Counted from the stretch's first letter, positions 22,244 to 33,552 are shown. The stretch: DNA of 64,000 nucleotides from Lepus europaeus (GCF_033115175.1 NC_084831.1:15787138-15851137), one strand, 5' to 3'. The notes: generated by a model from the letters alone, not told the origin. Program-made: numbers and translations.

Positions 22244-22520
22244 ATATGTACCGGCCATCTGCTTCAGCCGTGAGAGCCCTGCTTTCTCAGAATCTGTGCG
22301 CAGACGGAACCACACGGCGGGAACCTCTGGTTCTGGACACCTCTCACTGAGCACGGCGCTTCTGAGACCCATCTCCGTGCTTGTAGTCCGTGTGGTCTGG
22401 CAGGTGCTAACCACGGTACTGAAAATCTCTCTGATCCTAACTAACGGCGGCTGTGAGTAGACTAAGCGATACCGTGTCAAGTGCTGGTGATGACAGCAGC
22501 GCACGGCATGAAGATTGCAA
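22240..22520 (+). repeat. Ancient L1M-like fragment
   Basis: ACAATATGTACCGGCCATCT, CTCACTGAGCACGGCGCTTC, GAGACCCATCTCCGTGCTTG track a common mammalian L1M segment. Confidence 0.45.
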
Positions 22521-22524
22521 TTCA

Positions 22525-23035
22525 CCCAATTCTGCTTTCTGAAACCCAGATTGAAAGACAGAGTGCTTGCAAATGAGAGAGGTGAGGTCCAGACTTGAGA
22601 AGGCCCCTGTGCAAGTCAGAGTGACGCCAAGTTGCTTCTTTCTTCTTGTTACAGTGGGGACCCAGGACTCAATTATGCGCTGCAATGTGAGATGCGAGCA
22701 TCCCAAATGGAACCTCATCCACTGCGCCAGGCGCCTGCCTGGGGGGGGGGGGGTCCAGGCAGGTGAGCAAGCAGGAGTGGGGGTGATTCAACAGAGAAGG
22801 CCCTGGGGTCTCAATGGCAGCTTCGAAAACCCTCTTCCTGGGTGCTGGGAAGGGGTGACAGTGAGCAGTGCCAGCTGAGTTAGTCATGGGTGTGACGCCT
22901 GGGTCTGTGCACCTGTATTTGCAGCCAGAACAGTAAGTTCTGTGTCCCTGTGCAGTGGAAATGCAGTGAGCGTGATTCCGATGGCTTCATAGATCAGGCT
23001 CCGCTCCTCCCTGGCTGCTGCTGGAGACAGCACCC
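22525..23035. other. Unassigned intergenic sequence
   Basis: No gene seen; a G13 run near 22742. Confidence 0.5.
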
Positions 23036-23039
23036 GGCC

Positions 23040-23226
23040 CGGGTTGGAGGGGCTTAGGGACTGCACCCGCGTGGGATACCCAGAAGAAGTTCCCGGTTCC
23101 TGGCTTCGGATCAGCCCAACTCAGGCCGTTGCAGCTATATGGGGAATGAACCAGCAGATGGAAGATTCTCTCTCTCTCTCTCTCCCTCTCTGTAACTATG
23201 CCTTTCAAATAAATAAACCTTTTTTA
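23040..23226 (+). repeat. C-SINE, 5'-truncated
   Basis: Starts within the body (GGACTGCACCCGCGTGGG) and runs to AAATAAATAAACC. Confidence 0.9.
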
Positions 23227-23277
23227 AGTACATCTTAACACTTCAGTTGTTTTTTAATTCTTCAAACATGATGTTAT

Positions 23278-23530
23278 GAGAGTGGGCGTTTAGCCCAATG
23301 GGTCAGACATTGGTTCTTGGCTGCTGTTCCTGGCCCAACTGCCAGCTAGCACGGATGCTAGGAGGCTGTGATGATGGCTCAGATAACTGAGTTCCTGCTT
23401 CCTACGTAGGGAACCTGAGTTATGATCCTGGTTCCCGGCTCCAGCCTCAGTTCTGTCTGCATTTGGGGAGCAAACCAGTGGATGGGAGCACTTTCACTTT
23501 CTTGCTCCTCTACCTCTCAAAAAACAAAAC
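23278..23530 (+). repeat. C-SINE, old
   Basis: GAGTTCCTGCTTCCTACGTA, GGGGAGCAAACCAGTGGATG, A-rich end. Confidence 0.75.
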
Positions 23531-23539
23531 AAAAAACTT

Positions 23540-23845
23540 GTGTATGTGAACATTTGGCACAGCACTGACACCTCTTGGAATACCTGCATCTCCCTTAAGA
23601 GTGCATGGGTTCGAGTCCCAGCTGTCCTGACTCCTGCTAATGTACCTTCTGGGAGGAAGCTGGGGATGGCTCAAGTACCCGGGTCCCTGCCACCCACATA
23701 GGAGCAGGAGCTCCAGGCTTCTACCTGGGTCACAGCAGCTGTTGTAGGCATCTGGAGAATGAAACAGCGTAAGAGAACTTTTTCTCCAAGTCTGTCTACC
23801 TGGCCCAGTATCTGCCTTGCTAATAAACAGCTACATTTTTAAAAA
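23540..23845 (+). repeat. C-SINE, old
   Basis: CACAGCACTGACACCTC, GGGTTCGAGTCCCAGCTG, GGGAGGAAGCTGGGGATGGC. Confidence 0.75.
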
Positions 23846-23849
23846 GAGT

Positions 23850-24140
23850 ATTTAGCTGCATGTAATCCCTGGAACCTACTTTTCCTTCTCCTTTGTTTAT
23901 ATCCCTAGCAGGCGTCCACGTGTGGCCTGTCACCATAATTCACTCTCTGGTGATTCGTGTGCCAAGTGAATGACCTACACATGTGCATCCATTCACCTCA
24001 GCCGAGGAAGCTGGACTTGGGAGCAGAGCCAGCCACAGGACCCAGGCAATGCACTGTGGAATGTAGGAATCCTAGGTGATGACCAATGTGCCCACCTCCC
24101 ACCCGGCCTTAGCTGCTTTTTGTTTTTCCTTTTGCACTCG
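23850..24140. other. Unassigned intergenic sequence
   Basis: Nothing recognised. Confidence 0.5.
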
Positions 24141-24390
24141 ACCAAACACTGTCCCCTCGGCCCAGATGTCACTCCCCAGCCTCCCCTAAGTGAGTCATTG
24201 CCACTCCCACCCCAGCGTTCTCACTCTCCGGGGCACCTGCCCCCGTGGGCGGGTGCTGCCTTTGCTGATTTCTGTTGATTTGTCGTCATCTCCCCCACTG
24301 GACTCAAATTCCTGGATGGTGGGGACCACACATGATGCCCAGCGGCAGCCCCTAGAGCAGTGCCCGCTACACCGAGAGCCAGCGCTCCGC
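24140..24390 (+). repeat. L2 3' end
   Basis: CCCCCACTGGACTCAAATTC, GATGGTGGGGACCACACATG, CCCTAGAGCAGTGCCC follow the L2 3' order. Confidence 0.6.
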
Positions 24391-24399
24391 AGCCCTCTT

Positions 24400-24560
24400 G
24401 ATTGAGGTGGATGTGAATGTGGATCCCCTGTTAGTGATGGGAAACCTGAGACCAGGAGAAGTCAAGCCTCGTGCCCAGGTTCTCGGGGCTGGGAGGCGGC
24501 ACAGGCAGGCTGGGAATCCAGGCTGAGGGGCTCCAGCACCTGTGTTCTTCCCAGCAGGAG
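24400..24560 (-). repeat. MIR remnant upstream of CELA3 pseudogene
   Basis: Paralogue of the MIR at 585-750: GGGAAACCTGAGACCAGGAG, GGGAGGCGGCACAGGCAGG. Confidence 0.5.
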
Positions 24561-24822
24561 GTGGTGGGTTCTGATGCTAGCTTTCCACCCTGGTCCCCTG
24601 TTACACAGGTGGCACCAGGTAGCCACATGGTGCAGGGAACCCTGGGTACTTCTGTTGGCTGGCGCTCCTCCACTTGCAGTGGATGAGGGCTGAGGCCTTG
24701 GACCATGAGGGACCTGGTGCTGCACCACCTGCGCTGGGACTGGGGCCCAGTCCAGCCCCCCACCTGCTTGTCCTATATTAGAGCCCAGCCTATGTCTGGT
24801 TCCCATAATCTCCAAACTCGCG

Positions 24823-26640
24823 ATGCTCTGGCTGCTGAGCGCCCTCCGGCTTGTGGCCCTTGGTAAGAACCCAGCCCGCGTCTGTGCCCTGTGCTGCCTG
24901 GGCCAGGAGCCCTGAGATCTGCTCCCCACCCTGGGTCCCGTGGTCCCCAGCCCCTGCTCCATAGGAGGGGTCTCAGCTCGTACCTGGGGCACGACAGTGG
25001 GGGCTTTAGCTTGGTGCTGGGGAGGAGGGGGAGGGGAAGCAGGGGATGGAGCAGCTCAGGAGGACTGGGAGCAGCACCCAGGGCTGGGGAGGGCGACCTT
25101 GGTGGGGGCAGTGGACACAGCCGGGTGGTGAAGAGCCTGGCTCTATGCTCAGACTGCGTGGGGTGGGATTTCCACTTCCTGCTGAACTCCCCAATTCTCC
25201 AATTCCCCATTCACTCTCCCCCTCCACCCGCTCCAAAGCCTGTGGCCCAGCTAGGACTGGAGCCATGCACGTCTGGCTGATGGACACCTCTCTTGTCCTC
25301 TCTCGTCTCGGGCTGTGGCCACCCTGGAGCAAGAGAGTGGAGAGTTTTATCAGGGCAGCCGTGAGGCCGAGGCCTGCTGTGCTGTGGGGCAGACAGCCAT
25401 CGGCCACACGGGGCTGTTTGAGTGAATTAAATAATGCCAAGCACTCAGTTTCCCCGCACCTGCCACGTCCCAAGAGTTCCAGAGCCCCTGGGGCCAGTGG
25501 TTCCCACCGTGGACAGCAGAGACAGAGAACTGCTCCATAGCCCAGAACGTTCTGTGGGGCAGGGTCAGCGGCGTGTTCTGTGAGGGGCAGAGAGCGGGTG
25601 CCGCAGCCGTGTCGGCCACGTGGTTTCTCCAGCAGGGACTCAGCCCCGCCATCGCAGCAGGAAAGCAGCCAGAGAGCGTCCGTGTGTGCGCGAGCGGCCT
25701 GTGTGCGTGAACGCTTACGTCCAGCACAGACCATGGGTGCATGGGGCCGAGGGCCACAGCTGTCAACCTTGGTCTCCAGGGAGATCGGGAAACCCTGAAT
25801 GAGCAGGAGACGGGAAGGGAGGAGAGGACTCGGGGGAGTGGAGCCTCAGGGGACCCGCGAGGCCTGCGGGGCAGAGGGGCAGAGAACGGGGCGGGGGGGG
25901 GTCTGAGAGGCCAGAGGGTTGGGGGCTCCCGGGAGACAGAGGTTCAGGGAGGCCCCAGAGGGCAGAGAACCTTGGAGGCCTGGAGTGAGGAGACTGGAGA
26001 GAGACAGTGTGATGCCAGTGGGAAAGTGACGGGACATGGCACATTTCAGAAGGGACTATTTTCCAAATGAATGGCGCCCTCTGGAGTTGTGCAGTGCACA
26101 CCCTACACAGCAACCCTCACTGTGGGCCTGGACCTCTGAGACTTCTTCCTGGACCACCAGGTCTCCCTGCACCAGGGGCCGAGTGGGCCTGGAGTGCACC
26201 TGTGGCGGGGGGGCTTCGCCCTGGACTGGATTCTGACTCCCGCCCTCCTCCTCTTGTGAGTTATGTTCCTATCCAGCTCTCTGCTGTGGCCTGGGAAAGC
26301 AGTGGAGGATGGCCCAAGTCCTTGGGCCCCTGCACCCACGTGAGAGACTGGGAAGAAGCTCCTGGCTCCTGGCTTCGGATCAGCTCAGCTCCAGCCTGGC
26401 ACAAGTCTCCTGTGTGCCAGGGCTGGGGATGTGGAGGTTCACAGAGCACGCAGGATGGTGGAACTGATGGGAGGAGAGACCCAGTCACGGCAATGAGCCA
26501 TGTCCCGCAGGCCCTGCCCTCCCTGCCACCCCTCTGCTCCCCCCAGCCAGCGTGGGAGCCTAACGCGACTGTTCTCTCCTCTCCCTGTCCTTTTCCAGAC
26601 CGTCGCAAGCCACAGGACAAGGTCCAGCTGGCGGTGCCCA
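24823..26640 (+). pseudogene. CELA3 duplicate, degraded (position of human CELA3A)
   Basis: Exon 1 is intact at 24823-24862 (MLWLLSALRLVAL, with GT donor). No exon 2 is found. An exon 3 relic lies at 26161-26255 with AG and GT borders, but its reading frame is broken and the TAGHC catalytic-His motif is replaced by unrelated codons. Exons 4-7 are missing; a C-SINE piece (about 26263-26395) sits there, followed by intron 5-like sequence near 26425. The exon 8 relic at 26599 starts ACCGTCGCAAGCCAC, but one base is lost in the stop (TAG to AGG) and AATAAA is not kept. Flanks match the active gene on both sides, so this is a DNA duplicate and not a retrocopy. The TATA-like CCTATATTAG (near 24771) and CACCTG survive, so some transcription is possible. 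Confidence 0.9.
26263..26395 (+). repeat. C-SINE fragment in CELA3 pseudogene
   Basis: ATCCAGCTCTCTGCTGTGGC to CTTCGGATCAGCTCAGCTCC, the middle of a plus C-SINE at the point where exons 4 onward are missing. Confidence 0.85.
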
Positions 26641-26934
26641 TTCAACATCTCAGAAAGCCCTGAGCTGGATCTGTCTCAGTGACGTCCCTTCTGGCCTGGT
26701 CCTAAACCTAAGAGCTGATTTGCAGAGATGAGACGCGAGTCACTCTCTCACATAAGGCCAAGGGAGAAGAAGGAGTCGCAATGGGGTGAAAACCCTCTCG
26801 ATTGGGGCTGGGGGACTTTCACTGTGGAAACTGAGGCAGTGCCCGGAAAACTGGGACAAGTAGGTCACCCCAGGGTAGGGTCCCACAGACCGCAATGGCT
26901 TTTCCATGCAGACATAAAACACAGTAAAACTGGG

Positions 26935-27345
26935 GCTGGTGCTGTGGCATAGCGGGTAAAGCCACCGCCTACAGTACTGCTGGCATCCCATATGGGTGCC
27001 AGTTCTAGTCACTCTAGAGTCTGTGGCGCCGTGGCTCACTTGGTTAATCCTCCGCTTGTTGCGCCAGCAAACCATATGGGTGCTGGGTTCTAGTCCCGGT
27101 TGCTCCTCTTCCAATCCAGCTCTCTGCTGTGGCCCGGGAAGGCAGTGGAGGATGGCCCAAGTGCTTGGGCCCCTGCACCCGCGTGGGAGACCAGGAAGAA
27201 GTACCTGGCTTCTGGCTTTGGATGGGCACAGCGCCGGCCATTGTGACCATTTGGGGAATGAACCAACAGAAGGAAGACCTTTCTCTCTGTCTATAACTCT
27301 ACCTGTTAAATAAATAAATAAAATTTAAAAAAAAAAAAAAGGGAA
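26935..27345 (+). repeat. Two C-SINEs, one truncated by the next
   Basis: 26935-27010 is the head of one (GGGGCTGGTGCTGTGGCATA, ATCCCATATGGGTGCCAG); 27022-27345 is a nearly complete second copy ending in A14. Confidence 0.92.
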
Positions 27346-27349
27346 ACAA

Positions 27350-27895
27350 AGGTTAAGAGAGGAGGTGCAAGGTGGGAGCACAGGTGTAGAAGGGGCAGGC
27401 TACTCCAGCAGGTAGGGGTAGGGCCAGGGCAAGGGGCCCTCTTTCCTGAACCGTGGGGTGGAGGTCACCCAGGAGGCCACAGCCCAGCAACCGTAGTGCA
27501 GACACGGCCCACCTTCCCTTCCCCAAGGAGGTCAGCTCCGGCATTTTCACCCAGCCAAGGGGCTCGGGGGTGTCTCCCTTAATCCAGCAGCCCCACCATC
27601 CCGAGAGACCTGTTGGAAAGACCCGGGCCAGAGCTGGCGAGCCTCTCCCCGAGGCCCCTTCTCCCAGAGGGTTCCGAGGAGATGGGCAGGATGCCTTGGT
27701 GAGCATCTTCCTCCCGGCTGTGCCACAGGCACGGTGCCCGGACTCAAACCACGTGGGTGTGACCTACAGCTTCCCTTCTTAACCACAGGCTCAGTCTTGG
27801 TGATGAAGCACACAGGGCTAAGACTGGGCCTCCTGGGCAGTCGGTGTCAAATCCGCCATGCACGTCAGGTCACCTGCTCACTACGGTGCCCACTG
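27350..27895. other. Spacer before the CpG island
   Basis: No repeat or gene recognised; 1.5 kb separate the pseudogene from the island. Confidence 0.5.
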
Positions 27896-27899
27896 CCTC

Positions 27900-28860
27900 C
27901 CGGGGAGGGTCAGCACGGGGCGCCACGCGGGACCACCGCCCCCAGACGGCGGCCGGCCCCGCTCTCACTCGTTCCTCCGAGAGGTGCCAAGGCCGAGGGG
28001 TGCAAGGGCAGGGTGGGCGCTGAGCCCCTAGGGAACCTCGGTGCCCGCTTCATCTCTGCCCAGTTTGCAGCTCAGAAGCCAAAAAGCTGCGTACGCCGCC
28101 CCCAGAGCTCGGCTCGGTACGAAAACCCTGGAGACCAGGACGGCCAAAGACCACCGAGATGGGACCATGGAGTTGCGGGGCGCCGCCGGGGCCTAGAGGG
28201 ACCCGGCCCGGCCTGCACGGCTTCTTCCTGCTTCCGGGCGGGGGCGACTTCCGCTTCCGGGAAGCGGTCAGGCGCTGGTCGCCCAAGGCGGTGTCCCGTT
28301 TCCGGACTCCGTGGAGGGGGTGAGGGTCGCGTCCCCCGGCCGTTCCCCCCGCGCCCGCCCGGCGTCCTCCGCCCTCCGACGCGGCCCGGTGTCCGCGGGC
28401 CCTGCCCGTGGGACCCGCAGCCTCCTCGGGCTGCCTTGGCTGGCAGCTCGGAGGTGGAGGGCGCCGGCCTGGAGCCCCGCCTGTCCTCGGAGGCGTCTGG
28501 TGCCCGTGTGGCCCTGGGGCCGGGGAGTGGGAACGACAGGAGGCGCCCCGTGGGTTGTCGGAGGGCTGGGTGGGGGAAGTTTGGCCCGTAGAATCCCACA
28601 AGGGCTGAGTGGCCGCCGCCGCCCGTGGAGACCAGTGGGGCGCTGGTTGTGTCGGGAGCTCCCCGCCAGGGGCCGAGGGGATCGCCCACCGCTGGGAGCG
28701 AGAAGTCGGGGCGCAGTAGTCCGGGTCAGTGGTGAGGAAGCGTTGTGATTGGCAGCTGCTCCCCCAGCACGGGAGGGGTCCGGGGGCGGGGGCGGTTGTG
28801 CGGCCGACATAGCTAGCAGCCTGCTGGCCGTGGAGACGTCGCAGGAGCTCAGGCTGGGAA
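27900..28860 (+). promoter_or_regulatory. LINC00339: CpG island, LINC00339-position promoter
   Basis: About 950 bp is very GC- and CpG-rich, unlike its flanks, and free of SINEs. It contains ETS-type sites CTTCCGG near 28231 and 28254, and GGGCGGGGG. A possible splice donor GTGAGG is at 28320. In human the noncoding gene LINC00339 starts between CELA3A and CDC42 on the same strand. The identity rests on synteny and not on sequence recall. Long open frames here on both strands reflect GC content. Confidence 0.6.
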
Positions 28861-28864
28861 GACC

Positions 28865-30275
28865 TTGGGGGCTGGGAATTGGAAGTATTAACCAAAGGGT
28901 GTTTTCCCGGGTGGTTTGGGGATCTTTACAAGGAGGTTTTGGGGGAGGGGGGGAAAGCGTGAACATTTTTCTTCCTCTTGAGTTGTTAGGAAAGGAGACA
29001 CACATTTCCAGTTACAAGGAAAGCAGTGCGGGTGCCGCGTGACAATGCCTCTCCTTTCCGAGCCTGCAGGTCCCGCTGTGGACCCACCAGGGAGCCTGTT
29101 TGTTCAGAAGGGAGCATCCTAGTGTGTGGGTCTGCGTGCTGGCCGTGTGCCGTGTTAGGGACAGGCTGGTCGGTGCTCACAGACCTGCCTCACTGCGGGG
29201 CTCCAATGGCTGAGGGCCCCTTAAGCTGTGCCCAAGGTTTTGCTTCCTGACAATATTTCATCTGCCTTTTCCTTGACTAACTGCTTCCTGCTAATCCCAG
29301 GGACCCCGGTGAGTTCAGGGGTATTGTGGTTTGACCTTTGCCATCTTTCTAGATTAGTGACAAGTTCCTTTGGTTGGAAATGAGCGCGCTGTGTTGGGTG
29401 AGCAGAAACTCCGATAATGTGGGAAGAACTGGTTCCTGAAAGCTTCCCTCAGTTGCCGGCTCTGCCATCAGCTCCGGGCTTCCAGAGTGGAGCAGAGACG
29501 AGGTGATGGAGTGATCGGGTCAGTGCAGGGCAGCTGGTCAGCCTTGGCCTCTGGTGGCTGTTGCCTGGGAAACAGGCTTGAGAGGCCCAGGACTGGGAGG
29601 GGGGCAGTGTGCGTGCGACAGAGGCCCTTGGAAAGTGACTGCGTCACAGTGCACTGCCCTTTGATGGGATATACACTAATGTGAGGGTTACCCCACATTC
29701 TCATTCTCTCTCCTCTATCTCTCTCTCAATAGCATCGGATGTGGTTTTCCTGTCAGTAGCTTCTCTTTTGGACTGCATTCCGAACCTAAATGAAGCCAAG
29801 GCTTTTTTTCTGGCATTTTATGGGCATTTATTTCCCAACCCTGTTCACCGCACTATGGCAGGTACAACAATCATGGAGCTGCACTCATCCCAGGGTTGGA
29901 CAGCTACACGACTAGCGTTATAGGAGTTCCCATACGCTGAGTGGGGGCGCGTAGGATAGGGTTGTTAACATAAAGGCTTTTCCGGGGGTGGGGGAGCTTG
30001 GGCCCCACCCTGATGATGTGATGATAGCTCCTCAAGTGAGACTTCTTAAACACTTCTGCCGTCACAGAAGACCTGGAGAGGTAGAGAGAAGACAGAAGGA
30101 TAACTGTAGGTGCACACACGGTTTTTTTTTCTCTTCTTAAACTACTTTGTGCACCTGTCAGTATTCCATGCAAAGGGCTGGAGGAAGCTGAGAGCATGAT
30201 TTTAAAGCCTCAGTTCCTAAATGTGTGTGCGAATGTCTTTAGTCTTAGCATCATGTGACGTGGTTCATGCTGGGG
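28865..30275. other. Sequence downstream of CpG island
   Basis: Free of C-SINEs; possible intron of the LINC00339-like gene. No exon called. Confidence 0.5.
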
Positions 30276-30279
30276 AGAA

Positions 30280-30543
30280 TGATGGGCGCAGGAGTCTCTA
30301 GCAGAACCGACACCTGCAGTGCCGGCATCCCATATGGGCGCCAGTTCGAGTCCCAGCTGCTCCACTTCCAACCGAGCTCTCTGCTATGGCCTGGGAGAGC
30401 AGTAGAAGATGGCCCAAGTCCTTGGGCCCCTGCACCCGCTTGGGAGACCTGGAAGAATCTCCTGGGTCCTGGCTTTGGATCAGTGTGGCTCCAGCCATTG
30501 CAGCCATCTGGGGAGTGAACCATTGAATGGAAGCGCGCTCTCT

Positions 30544-30585
<42 letters not shown>

Positions 30586-30642
30586 CTCCTCTCTCTGTGT
30601 AACTCTGATTTTCAAATAAATAAATTATAAAAAAAAAAAAAG
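30280..30642 (+). repeat. C-SINE with (CT)n
   Basis: GCCGGCATCCCATATGGGCG, GGGGAGTGAACCATTGAATG, (CT)n at 30545-30580, tail AAATAAATAAATTATA. Confidence 0.95.
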
Positions 30643-30774
30643 TCTCTCGCAACCCTAGCATTCTCATTCTTTGTGCTTTGCTCAGTTTGGTTAGCCTTTG
30701 GCACATGTCTTCAGTTGTACCAACTGGTCCAGCAAGAAGAAAACAAAAATGGAAGTTCTAAATGTTTTTTGTGT

Positions 30775-31030
30775 TAAAGGACAGGTGTTGTGGTACTGTA
30801 GACTAAGCCACCGCTTGCAGGGCCAGAGCCCATATGGGAAGTGTGGGTTTGAATCCTGGATACTCTGCTCCATACTAATGCAGCCGAGAAAGCAGTAAAT
30901 GGGTCCCTGATAGCTGTGTGGGAAACCCAGAGGGAGTTCCTGGCCCCACCCTGGCTGTTGTGGGTATCTGGGGAGTAAACCAGGGCATGGAAGACGTCTA
31001 CCCCCTGCCATGACACTTAAAAACAACAAC
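30775..31030 (+). repeat. C-SINE, old
   Basis: AGGTGTTGTGGTACTGTAG, GAGTAAACCAGGGCATGGAA, AACAACAAC tail. Confidence 0.85.
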
Positions 31031-31121
31031 TTGTGATTGGAAAGTGGATGGAACCTGGGTCTGAGATGAAGGTGACCTTCTGATCTCCGTTTGTTGACCT
31101 GCCTTTCCTCTTCGTGCCCAG

Positions 31122-31301
31122 GCATCTGAAACTTGTCTCCCAGTGTTCAGAATGGAGGGTGAGGGTACCCAGAGAGGCAAAGAAAGAAAAGTCCAGGATG
31201 ATGATAGCCTGCCCTCCCCGCACTGCCCCCCCCAGGAGTAAGATTCCCAGGTCCGGGTTCAGGAACCTTCTGAGCTCCCCCGAGAGACCCTGGAGATAAT
31301 G
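31122..31301 (+). other. Candidate noncoding exon
   Basis: 180 nt bounded by a pyrimidine-rich tract and CAG (31119-31121) and by GTGAGC (from 31302). It lies 2.8 kb after the CpG island. Open frames differ on each strand and none is recognisable. Confidence 0.3.
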
Positions 31302-31780
31302 GTGAGCACCTTGACTCCATGCCACAAAACCTCCCATCCTGTCCTGCAGCCTCTGGGCAGATCCACTGTGGGTGTGCTGGGTGGTGACGGAGCCCCGACA
31401 CCCTCGCAGAGGGGAGACTGGAGGCGCAGGCCCAGGAGCAGCTCCAGCGGTTCTTCCCCAGGAACTCCGAGTTCCAGTGCCCCGGTGTCACCCTGGAGTC
31501 CGAATCTGGTTCTCTCACTGCTTCGCGGCCAGCCTCTGTGGGAGCAGTGGACGGAGGGTCCTCTTGGACGTGGGGTCCAGCAGCCGCCAAGGGGAATCTG
31601 AACCTTCGCTGCCTTCGCGCTTACCTTTGATGTCCTGAGAATCCTGCGGAACCTGTGCCTGGAGCTTTATTTCCTGGGATTATGAATTCCGGGAGGTCCT
31701 CTGCCCTCTTGTAAAGATAGGCAGCCTGCTGCTTCAGGTGCTCCCCAGGGCCTGTTTGTCTTCTGCCGGTTTTGTTGTTG
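31302..31780. other. Unassigned low-copy segment
   Basis: About 80 codons are open on + from roughly 31390 to 31632 with an amphipathic start (EAQAQEQLQRFF), but no ATG or family match was recognised. It may be an old gene relic or part of a noncoding transcript. Confidence 0.35.
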
Positions 31781-31784
31781 TTGT

Positions 31785-32093
31785 TGTTTTAAGATTTACT
31801 TATTTATTTGAAAGGCAGAGTTAGAGAAGGGGAGAGAGAAGAGACAGAGATTGTCCATCCGCTGGTTCATTCACCAGATTGTTGCAACGGCTCGAGCTGG
31901 GCCAGACCAAAGCCAGGAGCTTCTGAGTCTCCCACGTGGGTGGCAGGGGCCCAAACACTTGGGCTGTCTTCCACTGTTTTTCCCAGGTCATTAGTAGGAT
32001 CGGAAGTGGAGTGGCTGAGACATGAACCAGCGCCCGTGTGGTATGCGGGTGTCGCAGGCAGTGGCTTTACCTGCTCCTCCACAGTGCCGGCCC
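31785..32093 (-). repeat. C-SINE
   Basis: TTTAAGATTTACTTATTTAT, GAAAGGCAGAGTTAGAG, ACAGTGCCGGCCCC. Confidence 0.95.
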
Positions 32094-32129
32094 CACCTCT
32101 GTTTTTGAACTTTATGACCTGCTTTAATA

Positions 32130-32445
32130 TATTGCTCTCCGTAGCCTATGATGCCAGCACCCTTATCAGAGCACGTGTTCAAATCCCGGCCGCTCAGCTT
32201 GCCATCCTTCCCCAGGTGAAGGTCTGAGTGCTGGCCAGACCCGCATTGAGCTCCAGGGGCCTGGCTCCAGCCTTTCCCAGCCCGGGCCATTGCAGCCATT
32301 TGTGCTGGAAGACTTCCCCTGCCCCCCCCCCCCTCGTCTCTCTCCCTGTCTCTCCGTCTCCCTCCCTCTCCCCAGCCCCGCCCTCTGCCACTCTTACTCT
32401 CACACTCTGTGACTCTGTTTTTCAAATAAATCTTTTTAAAAAAAC
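32130..32445 (+). repeat. C-SINE, old
   Basis: GATGCCAGCACCCTTATC, GGGCCATTGCAGCCATTTG, TTTTCAAATAAATC. Confidence 0.88.
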
Positions 32446-32589
32446 AGATGAATTTTTAAAAATATTGCTCCTGTGTATACAGAGACATCATCAGTTGTAA
32501 GTTTCAGAATTCGTGCTTCTTGCCTTGGTGGCATGAATGCAAGTTCTAGTGACCCCACCAGTAACATAGGGAGGGCCTTAAAATCCGTT

Positions 32590-32925
32590 GTTTTTTTTTT
32601 TTTTAGGATTTATTTTAATTATTTGAAAGGTAGAAGGAGAGAGAGAGATGAAGACACACACACACACAGATCTTCCATTCCTCGATTCACTCCTCAAATG
32701 ACCTCAGTGGCCAGGACTGGGCTAGACCAAAGCTGAGACAGGAACTCCATCTGGGTCTCCCACGTGGGTACATGGACCAAGATGCCTGGGCTAGCTTCTG
32801 CTGCTTTCCCAGGCCCACGAGGAAAGATCAGAGGTGGAAAGATCAGAGGCGCAGCAGCAGGGGCTGGAACCTGTGCTCCAGTGGGAGGCCAGCGTCACAG
32901 GTGGTGGCTTACACAGGAAGCCCTT
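32590..32925 (-). repeat. C-SINE
   Basis: T12 run, AGGATTTATTTTAATTATT, CGATTCACTCCTCAAATG, GTCACAGGTGGTGGCTTACA. Confidence 0.92.
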
Positions 32926-32929
32926 GAAA

Positions 32930-33550
32930 CGTTAACATTGATCCTTCACAGGCCCCATGGGACTGACTGAGCTGCTAGAATTCAGAACTGGAGCCAGGTG
33001 GAATCATCAGGAGAGGTGTGAGGTAGAGACAAGACCTGTGGCTGTGTGTGTGCGGGGCTGGGGAGAACAGTCCTGGCCTTTGTTTAAATTGGAGGAAAAT
33101 GGAGAAAGGGGTAAAACAGAGGCGGGAGGTAAGGCGCTAGCACCCCTGCTGTGCCGTTTGCACTTTCTCCAGTCCTGCGGGGAATCACGGCCAAGGGGGC
33201 TGAGTGCTCTGCTCTGCCTGCTTTCCTGGGTGCGGGGACCTGTGCTCCGGCTGACAGCTGACACCGAGCAAAGCTGGGGTTGTGCCAGGCAGAGAATAAA
33301 CACGGGGCCTTGCCTGTCCGCAGGAGCCTTTCTCCCCTGCAGCCTGCTCTCAGACTCCGGGGCTGCTCCTATGACTCAGGACCAACTCAGAAGGCGCTTC
33401 CGGGGTGGGGCCTGGCTGGTTCCACGCTGATGGTGTTTGCTTACTGCTTCCTGTGCCTCTGGGACTGTTCTAGTGGAACACAAATACAACACCCAGTTCT
33501 AAAGAAATGCATAGGATGTGAGGAGAGTGGAATAAGCACTCAGAAATACT
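32930..33550. other. Unassigned intergenic sequence
   Basis: Nothing recognised. Confidence 0.5.
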
Positions 33551-33552
33551 CT

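Larger units (their letters stand above)
24400..26930 (+). repeat. Second copy of the CELA3 segmental duplication
   Basis: Similarity to about 600-6460 is collinear: upstream MIR, promoter, exon 1 and start of intron 1, the intron 2 end plus exon 3, part of intron 5, exon 8, and about 280 bp beyond the gene (for example GGAAACTGAGGCAG and GGGACAAGTAGGTCA occur in both). The copy is 2.5 kb against 5.9 kb, so more than half has been deleted. Confidence 0.85.
28200..31700 (+). ncRNA. LINC00339: Possible LINC00339-like spliced noncoding transcript
   Basis: The CpG island offers a donor at 28320. The best downstream exon candidate is 31122-31301, with a pyrimidine-rich acceptor (TTTCCTCTTCGTGCCCAG) and a GTGAGC donor. 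Transcript ends are not visible. Existence and strand are inferred from human gene order. Confidence 0.3.

Noticed and set aside
27734-28895. 280-codon open frames on both strands at the 28-kb CpG island
   Set aside because: Compositional; no recognisable protein, and human has a noncoding gene in this position.
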